From: Hanleya hanleyi | Taxonomy: Eukaryota > Mollusca > Polyplacophora > Lepidopleurida > Hanleyidae | Direction: 5' to 3' | Assembly (NCBI GenBank): GCA_036873755.1 | Contig: JAVTVY010017432.1 | Span: 1-64,000, forward strand | DNA: 64,000 bases | Shown: one piece after another, positions 55,101-62,521 of the stretch | How positions within the stretch are numbered: position 1 is the first letter of the stretch | How the letters are laid out: every line of letters starts with the position of its first letter | Made by a program: the position numbers and the translations under genes | The notes under the pieces: generated by a model | Told to the model about the DNA's origin: nothing | The model's database searches: none | The model's input: the letters and a program-made list of their open reading frames with translations, nothing else

Positions 55101-57676
55101 CATTGACGTCATGAGCTAGTTGTCACGTGAACATCACTCGGTCGCTCATTGGTTAAACCATAAAGATGGCGGCTCCCTTCATTCAACACATCTGGTTATT
55201 TTCCCAATGTTTGGGAGTATTTTTCTTCGTTAGAAAGAATCTCAAAAATAGGAAAAAAATATTTTTGGGCACAGTTTGGATTGTTCTTTCAGTCGCAGTT
55301 TACGTTTGCCAAATGTTGTCTATTCCTTTAACAAATGATGCCCCGATACTCCGAAAATCTCCAGAAATCAGCAGCTACTTACGACTGTGGTATACGGCTT
55401 TAACATAGAGAATACAAGACGGCTTCCCTCCGTGACGTCACAGCTGGAATTGACAGGAGAGCGATTTTCACCTTTCAAACGGCAATATCTCGCCAACCAG
55501 ACTGCACAAAATTATGAAAAAATATCATTATTTTCAGAATGGAAAGGACTATTTTTTTATATTTTTGACCTCAGAGCGTTTGGGTTGACCTTTAATACTT
55601 CGTTTTCACATCAATTTGGATTGATGATTTGGGCATTTCAGACAAAACAATCTTCTGTTTTAATTCTGTGAAACTTTGGAAACAGCTGAAATTCCAATGC
55701 CCATGTGTACAGTACATTTTGTGGTTGGTACTGTAGACGCATCATGGCTTCATCTGGCTACCAACTTATTCATACATGTACAATGAATACAATGTTCATG
55801 TATTCCAGTGCAACTGCGTGAAGCTAAACTCAGTGCTGATGCAACATTTCGAACATATGAGCAGAGTATGGCTACTGCACTGGTTAAACAAAGCAGGTCA
55901 TAAGGGCATACGGTGAACACCTGTATTATAGTATCACCTATTGTACATGTACATGATGCTGTATGGTATCAACACCCAAGAACTCGTTATAAAAACACTA
56001 GTCTTCGAAATCAAAATGTCTATCAAGGTAAAAGAAAATTAGTTTTGTTCATTTTTATGATCTGCTTATCACTTGGTTTGGATCAATTTCATTTGTCAGA
56101 CATCAGTTAATACTAGGTAAATATGAGACAAAAAAATATATTTTCCCTACTTTACCTACCTGAATTTTTTTGGTGCCACAGTGTCACAGGAAACCCACCA
56201 TTTTTTTTGTTTAAGCATAATCATTGCCTTTTTATATGGTTTCATTATTATGTTATTTGCCATACTCTGTGTGTAACGGAGTCATGCAATGAAGAATTGA
56301 AACAAGTATTAGTGTAGCAAAAAGAACCTGTATTTGTGCCGGACAGGAGTTCCCCAATGACAATTATACACTGAACTGAGCTGAATCCATGTTTTAAATC
56401 AGGGCTCGAAATTGCCATAAGACCGGCAGCCCGTGGCTGGTGAATTTAGAACTTGTCTGGTTGAATATAGTTCTAAATCTAGCTAACCAGGGTATAATTA
56501 AAGAATTTCACCTTTGTATAATGAAAATATACCAGCCTGATGGTCTGGTAAATTTTTATGGTAAATTCATGCCCTGTAAATACTGTGAATTCTTCTCCTC
56601 TGGTCTGTCGAACTGAACTGGCGGCAGACAAGTATTGGGATCTATGTGTTTTGTAGTGTGATGCTCACGTCAAATCAAATCCTTAGTAGTATCAGGTATA
56701 TTTTTAGAACACCAAGGTGTGCAAGCCCAAGCTTGTCCCATTCAAGTCATGTCACGTGCCATCTGGCCTACCTACCTCACTGCTTACTGAGTAATGTGAA
56801 ACGTCATACACATACAGAAATTATACATGTAGAGCAGTTTGTGTATGAAAACAAAACTGACAGAAATCACACTTCGAGTCTGCATTGAAAACAATTAATT
56901 TGGACTAAAATGAGTATGTAGTCTGGTTTAATTTAGTAAACTAATATTTATATAATACATTTACCAAAGAGCAGACTTGTTTTTAGTACCGTAGCCCCAT
57001 GTATGTAAAAACACATGATATTGACAAAAGTAGGTCAAAACTCTGCTGAGATAAAATACGCAGCGCGCTCACATTTTCATCTGGTGTGACTTGGGAGTTG
57101 GACGGCGGACCGACGGCGTTTCTTGTTTTTTTTATTCGGAGCAACTAGCGTATCATTCAAAATGCTAATCTAAGTTTAGACAACACATAGAATTAATTAA
57201 TAAACAGAGAAAGGGTTTCTTTACATGCCTGGATACCGGTACACGGCAGATATTGATTCGTTTGCCACGAACGAACAACCCGGACAAGCGTCGGAGCGTA
57301 TCGTTGGTTTGTGGTCCGGCTACAAAGAATGAAAAATTGCGCGCTAACTAAAGTCGGACAGTTTGAAATTTAACTTACCATGCTCCTTCCACATAGCTTT
57401 ATGAGTGTCCAGGAAGCCTGCCTTGATCGCTTGACACACATCATCATCATCATCCGTCCAAAATTCGTTATATTTTGTGATTTCTTCCAGCAAATGATCC
57501 CGAGCAAATTTTGCTGCTTCTGCGCCACCGTGGCCATCAAACACTCCAAAATATCCGAATTCTACAACACCCTTGTCGTTTCTTTCGAAATGCACAGCAT
57601 ACCTATCTTCCATATACTTTCGTCCGCCCTGATCACAGCTCTCAGTAACCCGTAAATTCATCCCAATTTGCGACAT
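35198..57676 (-). CDS. PPM1D: protein phosphatase PPM1D (WIP1), five coding exons, 941 aa
   Basis: Coding exons on the - strand are 57676-57379, 49740-49571, 43687-43507, 42800-42595 and 37168-35198; all junctions are GT-AG and in phase. The product is a metal-dependent PP2C-type Ser/Thr phosphatase. In vertebrates WIP1 reverses p53/ATM/p38 signalling after DNA damage. Metal-site motifs are present: RKYMED (19-24), DGHGG (47-51), HVGDS (131-135), GSDGLWN (253-259) and RADN (313-316). The WIP1-specific B-loop block [16 protein letters not shown] (175-190) and PVRRST are conserved, which separates it from other PPMs. Vertebrate WIP1's proline-rich insert before DGHGG is absent. The C-terminal tail after ~330 is ~600 residues, against ~225 in human (605 aa total), and ends in a basic, NLS-like KRKATDL...[10 protein letters not shown]. 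Introns of 0.7-7.6 kb are full of transposons. Confidence 0.95.
37775..38555. mobile_element. long foldback element in PPM1D intron 4 with an inner hairpin
   Basis: Outer arms: TTGTTGACAACGATAGCGTT and GGAGAGACAATTTG (37826-37860) are mirrored by CAAATTGTTTCTCC and AACGCTATCGTTGTCAACAA (38478-38512), continuing to ATATATGCCTG/CAGGCATATAT. A second, inner hairpin (38043-38168) has TAATTTAGTTTGAAAAA mirrored by TTTTTTGAAACTAAATTA. There are no coding features. Confidence 0.8.
39139..40567. mobile_element. non-autonomous hAT-like element, 1.4 kb
   Basis: Ends are CAGGGGTTTTTCTAGACAG and GTCTAAAAAAACCCCTG, flanked by a 6-bp direct repeat AAGCAT on both sides. Subterminal AAAATTGAGTTTT motifs recur near both ends (39200-39330 and 40405-40535). 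CAGGG-type ends suggest hAT, although most hAT elements make 8-bp duplications. The frames inside (- strand 39646-40010) have no recognised domain. Confidence 0.75.
41269..41596 (-). mobile_element. complete tRNA-derived SINE with target duplications
   Basis: Read on the - strand: tRNA head with A box TGGCCTAATGGTTAGAG and B box GGTTCAATCCC, then a body with ACCAAAGACTGG, AATGGAACTTGTTGC and TTCGCTTACACTCAGCATTA, and a tail with AACGTTAAACCCTATTCACTC. The 13-base direct repeats TCGTTGCCAATTG (41256-41268) and TCATTGCCAATTG (41597-41609) flank it. It differs from the family at 5.2 and 27.5 kb. Confidence 0.88.
41620..41832. mobile_element. 213-bp hAT-like MITE
   Basis: Terminal inverted repeats CAGGGCTTCGTGTTTAG and CTAAACACGAAGCCCTG, with a 6-bp duplication GCAATG directly outside each end (41614-41619, 41833-41838). 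GAGCTAA motifs occur near both ends. It lies about 20 bases from the SINE. Confidence 0.88.
42595..42800 (-). CDS. PPM1D: PPM1D exon 4
   Basis: Residues 217-285: [19 protein letters not shown], the metal-binding GSDGLWN (253-259) and a charged helix. The acceptor is ATAACAG and the donor GTACGT. Confidence 0.95.
43340..43432. repeat. partial mariner-like MITE end
   Basis: AATTATTGGAGGGATTACCA is the inverted form of the TGGTAATCCCTCTAATAATT end seen at 23975 and 44006; the other end is decayed. It lies in intron 3, ending about 75 bases from exon 3. Confidence 0.45.
43507..43687 (-). CDS. PPM1D: PPM1D exon 3 (WIP1 B-loop)
   Basis: Residues 157-217: [14 protein letters not shown], then the WIP1-specific basic loop and [14 protein letters not shown]. 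Its close match to vertebrate WIP1 is the best single argument for orthology. Acceptor TTTTTCAG; donor GTACGT. Confidence 0.95.
44006..44532. mobile_element. mariner-like MITE, ~527 bp
   Basis: Ends TACGGTAATTCCTCTAATAA and TTATTAGAGGAATTATCGTA are inverted copies. Three GGGGGTGAT[CT]GA motifs lie internally (44061, 44430, 44480). It starts with TA, in line with the TA target of Tc1/mariner elements. Confidence 0.8.
44533..44620 (+). repeat. decayed SINE tail
   Basis: TAGCTGAAATATTGCTGAAC followed by ATTTAAACCTTAATTCTCTCTCTC resembles the SINE 3' end at 27741-27798. It directly abuts the MITE on its left. Confidence 0.45.
44621..46507. other. PPM1D intron 2 sequence, no feature seen
   Basis: AT-rich intronic sequence with only chance frames on both strands and no clear repeat. 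Confidence 0.4.
46508..48006 (-). mobile_element. internally deleted hAT transposon
   Basis: Ends CAGGGGTCGAAATGTTTG and CGAACTTTTCGACCCCTG are inverted copies, flanked by AAATA on both sides. The right subterminal region has clustered CCTGTCGC/GCGACAGG words (47911-47988) and the left has CCACCTGTCC and GGTGACAGGTG, probably transposase-binding sites. The element codes on the - strand for only the start of a transposase, so most of the coding region has been lost. It sits in PPM1D intron 2. Confidence 0.85.
47040..47564 (-). pseudogene. truncated hAT transposase, N-terminal zinc-finger part
   Basis: A 174-residue frame begins with an acidic, Thr-rich segment and KRRKRVFKF. It then has a BED/TTF-type zinc-finger region: [15 protein letters not shown] (C-x2-C) and [14 protein letters not shown] (His residues), and a helical stretch to LMYLYAEI. 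This resembles the N-terminus of ZNF862/KIAA1586-like hAT proteins. The catalytic RNase H-like core and the dimerisation domain are missing. Position and strand agree with its being the 5' end of the surrounding element. Confidence 0.7.
48043..48299. mobile_element. 257-bp PIF/Harbinger-like MITE
   Basis: GGCCATCCACAATAATATTT, continuing to TTTCCAGTAACC, is mirrored by GGTTACTGGAAAC and AAATATTATTGTGGATGGCC. A TTA duplication flanks it (48040-48042, 48300-48302). GGTAGGTAGG motifs lie inside both ends. It is only 36 bases from the hAT element. Confidence 0.9.
48693..49532. mobile_element. foldback element next to PPM1D exon 2, with a nested hairpin
   Basis: TTTGTTTAAACATTCTCAAA and GATGGCAGCTCGA on the left are mirrored by TCGAGCTGCCATC and TTTGAGAATGTTTAAACAAA on the right. 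The mirrored sequence resumes after the hairpin as AAGATGTAATCAGCCTCAAA. The right end is 38 bases from the exon 2 donor side. The centre includes several CGTCA/TGACGTCA words (49205-49240). Confidence 0.85.
48761..48880. repeat. perfect-arm hairpin nested in the foldback element
   Basis: Arms of ~47 bases include AGTAAGACCCTGCCCAGGAG and CTCCTGGGCAGGGTCTTACT and appear identical; the loop is ~25 bases. It interrupts only the left arm of the larger foldback, so it inserted later. AAGCTT marks both ends. Confidence 0.85.
49571..49740 (-). CDS. PPM1D: PPM1D exon 2
   Basis: Residues 100-156: [32 protein letters not shown] and AVRLTK. The Asp100 codon is split by intron 1. Acceptor AATATTGTAG; donor GTAGGT. 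Confidence 0.95.
49741..50080. other. start of PPM1D intron 1 region, no feature seen
   Basis: AT-rich intronic sequence without repeats or coding potential that I can identify. Confidence 0.4.
50081..50723. mobile_element. element with ~40-bp inverted ends and an internal TATA/AATAAA unit
   Basis: TAGTGCACCTCTAACTTGCTCGCTCTTGGAG on the left is mirrored by CTCCAAGAGCAAGTGAGTTCCCCTAGAGGCGCACTA on the right. Just inside the left end, GGTATAAAAGG (50110) is followed about 50 bases later by GAATAAAGTCTC (50168). The overlapping frames on both strands at 50446-50694 have no recognisable domain. Superfamily unknown. Confidence 0.65.
50724..52498. other. PPM1D intron 1 sequence, no supported gene
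   Basis: A 107-codon frame on the - strand (51410-51087, starting [17 protein letters not shown]) is open but resembles no family I know and lacks neighbouring exons. The rest is AT-rich with no clear repeats. Confidence 0.35.
52709..52977 (+). CDS. first exon of a P2X7 C-terminal-domain-like protein
   Basis: From [16 protein letters not shown] the frame encodes an acidic Ser/Asp-rich start, then [16 protein letters not shown] and [10 protein letters not shown]. The PYxFEP...R[LR]xNTDW pattern is what precedes the zinc-binding WCxCxxC core in invertebrate proteins annotated as 'P2X purinoceptor 7-like'; those carry only the cytoplasmic C-terminal domain of P2X7. A GTATGC donor directly after GATTG would split the Trp codon at this conserved place. 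I did not find the cysteine-rich next exon downstream, so the gene is probably broken. It lies inside the TTAA element, on the strand opposite to PPM1D. Confidence 0.5.
53834..53985 (-). CDS. THAP-domain first exon (partial)
   Basis: The frame begins [10 protein letters not shown] and continues [19 protein letters not shown] and WKEGPSQYS. This is the N-terminal half of a THAP zinc finger: Cys5 and Cys10 are the first two ligands, and the W and GPS positions match. The second half with the C-x2-H ligands is expected in the next exon after the GTATAA donor, but I could not recognise it at 53000-53830. THAP domains occur in P-element and Kolobok-type transposases and in host regulators. The position inside the TTAA element favours a transposon gene. 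Confidence 0.6.
55600..56399. other. PPM1D intron 1 sequence, no feature seen
   Basis: AT-rich sequence outside the right end of the TTAA element; only short frames without domains. Confidence 0.4.
56400..56576. mobile_element. 177-bp hAT-like MITE
   Basis: It starts CAGGGCTCGAAATTGCC and ends ATTCATGCCCTG; the ends are inverted copies over CAGGGC and share a diverged continuation. A 5-bp duplication TAAAT flanks it (56395-56399, 56577-56581). Confidence 0.7.
57379..57676 (-). CDS. PPM1D: PPM1D exon 1 with start codon
   Basis: Residues 1-100: [25 protein letters not shown], then [20 protein letters not shown] and [26 protein letters not shown]. The ATG at 57676 is chosen because the family begins with a short strand leading into [11 protein letters not shown]. 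The donor is a consensus GTAAGT. Upstream (57677-57900) lies the presumed 5' UTR and promoter, with no clear TATA box. Confidence 0.95.
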
Positions 57677-57900
57677 TTTGGGGGATAAAATGTGGATATC
57701 GCGCCTTCAGCTACATGGGAGTTGTAAATTTCCCCCGCTCGCTTGTCTTTACTGGTTGGGCAGTTTCTGGAACGTGACCTGGGTCAATTTCTGTTTTAAC
57801 TATACGGATTTCCATTGGTCAACTCGACGGGTGGCTAAAAATATTAGTCTCAGTACGGAAACGAAATAGGGCTGACATAACCGCTTGGCTCAAGTGTCAA

Positions 57901-59399
57901 CATGCACAAACATGCGTTTAACGAGTCTAAATAGATAACTCACGTCACAAAGTACAAAAGCTGTCATCTGTCATATGTTTTCAAAATGGGTTCAACCATA
58001 CATATGAACCGGCCGCGGAGATATGTGTTGTTAAAAGTACACGCTGTGTGATTTCATCAGAGTTATTTTCAAAACTAAATTCTCAAATGACCAAGAGCAT
58101 AGCGAGTAGTGGAAATAGTGTCTTGTTTGCTTTCTTCACTTGAAATAATATAGATGAGTCAATATATTGATATTAATACAATGATCATTCATTCGAATCA
58201 TAAAACTACTCAGGCCGCGGCCCTGAGTATTTTGCATTGGTCATTATAACCAAAAGTTCATTGCTAATGAATCCAGTCTGGTATAACTGAATCTGAATCA
58301 AACAGATCAATGAGCATTTTCCCCGTTGTGGATCTGTTTTAATCAGAATGAGTAGGCCTACAACCCAATTAATCTAATAAAAAATACTGCTTATCTGCAT
58401 ATATTATAGACATTAGGTATCCTTATTGATTAATCAATTCTGGGTTGAGAGTTACCATCCTTTTGGCATTAATTACCGCCAAAATTTTGTTCTTTCAAAG
58501 TTAGATTTAACAAAAATAGATTTAAATGTAATAGTTTTATCTTATTTTTCCATTTATCTAGAAATGTACAGCTTGATGTGATACAAGCAAAAGATGAAAA
58601 ATATTGTTCTCAACATATTCGAATTGTATTGGGGCGGCAGAAATAAAGTCCTGTCGAGGTATAGGCTTACATGCGCAGTTTTCAATTTCCCATCATCTTT
58701 ATGAGATAGAAATACGATCAGTTTTATATAAAGATCCAATCTAGGTAAACCATGATGGTAAATCGGAGGAATACCATATTCCGTGATATTATATCTGAGT
58801 TTACTGAGATTGAGAAAGATCAGGCATGGCAGAAAATCAAAATCTGTATACGGGTATTTCGGGTTTCGTTCTGCTTGACATGAGTGGTAATGACTTTATT
58901 TCAGTCAAAACACCACAAAGAGGAATCTAATCGAAGAAAACATTTAAAAAAATTTTTTTTATGAACTACATTTTTTATTTTTATCTACCCTAAAATATCC
59001 TACATGCCAGGAAACATTTTATCACTTTTCTCTAAACTGCTGGGGATTTGCAGATTTTTTTGGATTTTTTTTGCGCTCATGGACAAGAAAAAAAAAGACA
59101 GATAACAATTCTTTTTATTGTATTCTATCATGATGTTCCTGCCAGACGTCATGAGTGTCAGTTAATCAATACTTTCAGTTATTCTGAATTATTAATCAAT
59201 TATTGCTTTACCTAACATTATTACTAAGAACTGACGAGTGAAAAGAAAAAATGTCAAATACAATTTTGTATTTGATCGCGTAACATTCGAATACGTTGTG
59301 ACAGAATTACCTTAACCACCATGCATGTTTTGATTAATAATTCAAAGATACACGTCGTATGGCGCACCCGGTATAATTTTTCTCTTAAATAATTAGACT
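57901..59399. other. upstream of PPM1D, no gene seen
   Basis: AT-rich, with only short frames on both strands and no recognised domains or repeats apart from A/T homopolymers. Confidence 0.4.
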
Positions 59400-59429
59400 A
59401 GAATTAGTGATCAGTGTATTCCGATTGAA

Positions 59430-59770
59430 AATCAATTTATTAGATTGAAGATCCCAGTTTACCATGACCTGTATAGTATTAGATTGGTTTTTCAGTTTAC
59501 ATTAGATTCATTCTGTTCTTTTCCAATCTAATAGACTGTGAATGATTTCAATCAAACCGAAAAATTGACATTTTAATATGAGAAGATTAGAAAAAGAGAC
59601 AAGAACTAATCTTCACAGAATAAAATGTCAATTTTTCGTTTCGATTAAACTTATTTTCAATCTGTTAGATTGAAAAAAGAACAGAATGGATCTAATGTAG
59701 ACTGAAAAATCTAATTGACTGACTTTCAATCAGAATAGATTTGTCATTAATTCCAATCTAATTTAATCAT
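59430..59770. repeat. AT-rich foldback element with ~150-bp arms
   Basis: CATTAGATTCATTCTGTTCTTTT, TCAATCAAACCGAAAAATTGACATTTTA on the left are mirrored by TAAAATGTCAATTTTTCG and AAAAGAACAGAATGGATCTAATG on the right. The centre is ~40 bases. Both arms contain several ATCTAAT words. Confidence 0.85.
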
Positions 59771-60074
59771 ATTCATCTGCTCGTCCGGTGTTAGTGCAAA
59801 TCAATACCGGTATAGCATAAAGTAACGACACGATGGGTAGCCAAAGCCCGCTCTACATGATTAGTGCCAGCTTCGTGCGTCCTCGATGACTAGCTCTGCA
59901 GGATAAACAACTGTCTGACCGAGTTAATAACTCAGCATTTTAATAGGAACTGGGTTTCATTTCTCAAACTCTTTTGCCAGGGAATGAAGAAAAGCCCGTT
60001 GCAACTGTTCGAAGTATACAGTCATAGATAAGTAGTATATAAAGAGTCTTTAAAGGCCAATTGCCCCCAAAAAT

Positions 60075-60140
60075 TTGCATATGACCTTTGTGACGTCACG
60101 CGTCAGCCAATCAGAAGCGAGTATTGTAGTCACGTGGGGT
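60075..60140 (+). promoter_or_regulatory. promoter-like motif cluster before the 43-bp array
   Basis: Within 65 bases are ATTTGCAT (octamer), TGACGTCA (CRE), AGCCAATCAG (CCAAT box) and CACGTG (E-box). The cluster directly precedes the AAGATGGCGGC repeats. No gene was found downstream, so promoter activity is only suggested. It may instead be the end of a transposon, since GACGTCA and ATGGCGGC also occur at the ends of the TTAA element. Confidence 0.35.
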
Positions 60141-60400
60141 GTGGTGGATGGTGGTGGTGGGTGGTGGGTTTAAGAGGGCGGCTGTGGTGGATGGTGGTGG
60201 TGGGTGGTGGGTTTAAGATGGCGGCTGTGGTGGATGGTGGTGGTGGGTGGTGGGTTTAAGATGGCGGCTGTGGTGGATGGTGGTGGTGGGTGGTGGGTTT
60301 AAGATGGCGGCTGTGGTGGATGGTGGTGGTGGGTGGTGGGTTTAAGATGGCGGCTGTGGTGGATGGTGGTGGTGGGTGGTGGGTTTAAGATGGCGGCTGT
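60141..60400 (+). repeat. 43-bp G-rich minisatellite with YY1-type sites, six copies
   Basis: The unit is GTGGTGGATGGTGGTGGTGG, GTGGTGGGTT, TAAGATGGCGGCT, with an exact 43-base period (TAAG at 60171, 60214 and so on). Five units carry AAGATGGCGGC, the vertebrate YY1 consensus; the first has AAGAGGGCGGC. The G runs could form quadruplexes. Confidence 0.95.
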
Positions 60401-60589
60401 GAAAGATGTATTCATCCGCGGTCATGTCTGGCGGTGATTCGGTCGCGGGAAAACCCTTCCGCGGAGAAAAAGTAGTCCCTAGATAAAATGGTCCGATGGG
60501 GTCGAGTGAGGTATCCAAGTGAAGCTTAGGGGAGGGGGCATCGGTTGGGCTGGGGGTGGGGTTGAACTATACCGTTTAGGTGTATTGAG

Positions 60590-61250
60590 CTGCTCTATCT
60601 AATTTTTATCTATTTTTACATCTTTTCCAGCTGTCAACTGTTATGGTTAGGCCACAATGTTGCCATTTTCCCCCCTCCCTACATTTAGCGTTCATAAAAC
60701 ATTCAAGCTAGTCTGGTGATAATAAAATTTAAAGATCACATGTCCAACACATACTCACATAATGAAAGCAAGAATCGAACTTGCGACCCCTCGAGATGAA
60801 GGATACCCGTCCAGGTTTCATTTTTTTGAGGTGTACTGAAATGCTCTCTCTAATTTATGCCACGGTATCTATTTTTACATCTAGGTTGAAGATTTATATC
60901 GACACTGCTACACACTTTTCGAGATGTGTTTTCACTTTCGATGAAAGCACAAAACAGTCTAAAATGAGTCTAAAAAAATTCACCTACGCTAATATTTTCT
61001 AGTGTTTTGTAGAATATAGATTCGCGTTCATTTCTATTTCGTCAAGAAAAAATGTTTTGTAGAATATAGATTCGCGTTCATTTCTATTTCGTCAAGAAAA
61101 AATTTTCATCTCGAAAATTGGCAGATTGAAATGTTCTCTCTCTCTCATTTTATGCCACGGTATCTATTTTTACAGCTGTCAACTGTTATGGTTTGGTCAC
61201 AATGTTGCCATTTTCTCCCCTATATTTAGCGTCCACAAAAAGAAGAGTAT
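60590..61250. repeat. diverged duplicated segments and an exact 50-bp doublet
   Basis: AGCTGTCAACTGTTATGGTT and CACAATGTTGCCATTTTC occur at about 60631 and 61174, and TTATGCCACGGTATCTATTT at about 60855 and 61150. Between them, a 50-base unit starting TGTTTTGTAGAATATAGATT is repeated exactly (61003-61052, 61053-61102). No gene is recognisable. Confidence 0.8.
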
Positions 61251-61499
61251 ATTACAGCAATTATGTTCAAGAAAACACCCCGCTAGAAAATTGTCTTCAA
61301 ATTGTCTGTTGTTGTGGGAGTATAAAAAAATCCTGGTCAACAGGGGCGCGTATATTTCGTGCGACGCTATGTTGCCAATGCATTGAAATTTGAATAGGTT
61401 GTCTGCATGGGTTTCAACGCAAGTATAGTACTAAAGTCTAGCTTACCTGATAAAAGAGTTTAGTCCACATGTATACCTATATTCCATACTCGCGGGAGT

Positions 61500-61737
61500 A
61501 TGCATATGGGGACCTGCATATGGCGTATACATATCTCGCTTAGTAGCATTTGCTAGATCCTGTGTTAAATGTGATGATTTTAATCAACGTCACAAAACAT
61601 TGTTGCAGAAACTTATAAAACAGGGCTATTCCACCAAGCGCCTCCACTCAAAGTTTCTCAAATTTGGCGATACATATCGCATGCTGATAGCAAAATACGA
61701 ACGTAGCGTGCAAGATCTATGGCGCTACGTTTCGTAA
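61500..61737 (+). pseudogene. 5'-truncated second copy of the RT gene
   Basis: From GACCTGCATATGGCG the frame runs GPAYGVYISRLVAF to KFGDTYRMLIAKYERS and VQDLWRYVS, then TAA at 61735-61737. It keeps the intact C-terminus that the copy at 3-671 has lost by frameshift, but lacks the RT catalytic core. Confidence 0.75.
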
Positions 61738-62136
61738 CTTGTGTCTAATTCCGCTTAACCCGGGGCTAGGGGCCGTATGAACCCATGTACTTTAAGATCC
61801 TCATGGTACTCATATGAACAGTCACAATCAAAGCGTGACTGAGGTACATCATTTTTAGATGACGACTCTATAACGAATATTATGGATTAAGAATACTGAT
61901 CAGCGATACGGATTTGATATTTTGGAACATCATGATGTCTTGCCGGCATCATTGAAAATTGTTGACCGCTTCTCTCTTGTAGGAAACAAGCCTATGTTTA
62001 TGTATACTTTTGTCTTTTTGAATTTGGTGCTAATACTGTTATATGGAAATGGAATAGGTCTTTGGATTATGGACGCGGATATTCTCTAATGGACGACGGC
62101 TGGATTATGAATGACGGACTAGACGCTTGTAATTTG
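61738..62136 (+). mobile_element. 3' tail of the second RT-element copy
   Basis: Collinear with 672-1103, with a few single-base and short indel differences, and ending at the same GACGCTTGTAATTT. Both copies point the same way, about 61 kb apart. Confidence 0.8.
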
Positions 62137-62261
62137 ATGCATATCTGGGGGCTGTTTTTTTTCCTAGGTGGGTATAACACACCATGAAGCCTTCATCACG
62201 ATGCATTCGTATCCTAAAAAAATATGGGTATCACCACGAATCTCATTCCATATATATTTTT

Positions 62262-62515
62262 TTCGAAATTCACAGATATTTCCATCGGTAAATCCGGTGT
62301 TGAAATGAACGCACTAAACTATGAAGCTAATGATTTTGGTCAGCGGCACACACATGCTCCCTGGTTTGGTGTCGACATCCCAGCGGTTTTCTGTTTCTTT
62401 TCGAAATTCACAGATATTTCCATCGGTATAAATCCCGTCTTCAGTATACTACATGAATGAAATGAACGCACTAAACTATCAAGCTAATGATTTCGGGCAA
62501 CGGCACACAACTTCC
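62262..62515. repeat. two diverged tandem copies of a ~145-bp unit
   Basis: CGAAATTCACAGATATTTCC, ATGAACGCACTAAACTATxA and AGCTAATGATTT followed by CGGCACACA appear in the same order at 62265-62352 and 62401-62508. The reading frame through the repeat is probably chance. Confidence 0.75.
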
Positions 62516-62521
62516 GCGGTA

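Larger units (their letters stand above)
52503..55591. mobile_element. 3.1-kb TTAA-flanked DNA transposon with THAP and P2X7-C-like exons
   Basis: Terminal inverted repeats AGGTCAACCCAAACG and CGTTTGGGTTGACCT are exact and flanked by TTAA on each side (52499-52502, 55592-55595). Diverged similarity continues ~190 bases inward on both sides to CAGCTG...TGACGTCAC..AGGGAAG. Inside are a + strand exon start (52709) and a - strand THAP exon (53985). The sequence just upstream of the THAP start (about 54150 down to 53985) recurs inverted at about 55160-55350. A TTAA target with a THAP domain suggests the Kolobok superfamily (family knowledge; assignment is inference). No transposase catalytic core was found. 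Confidence 0.75.
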
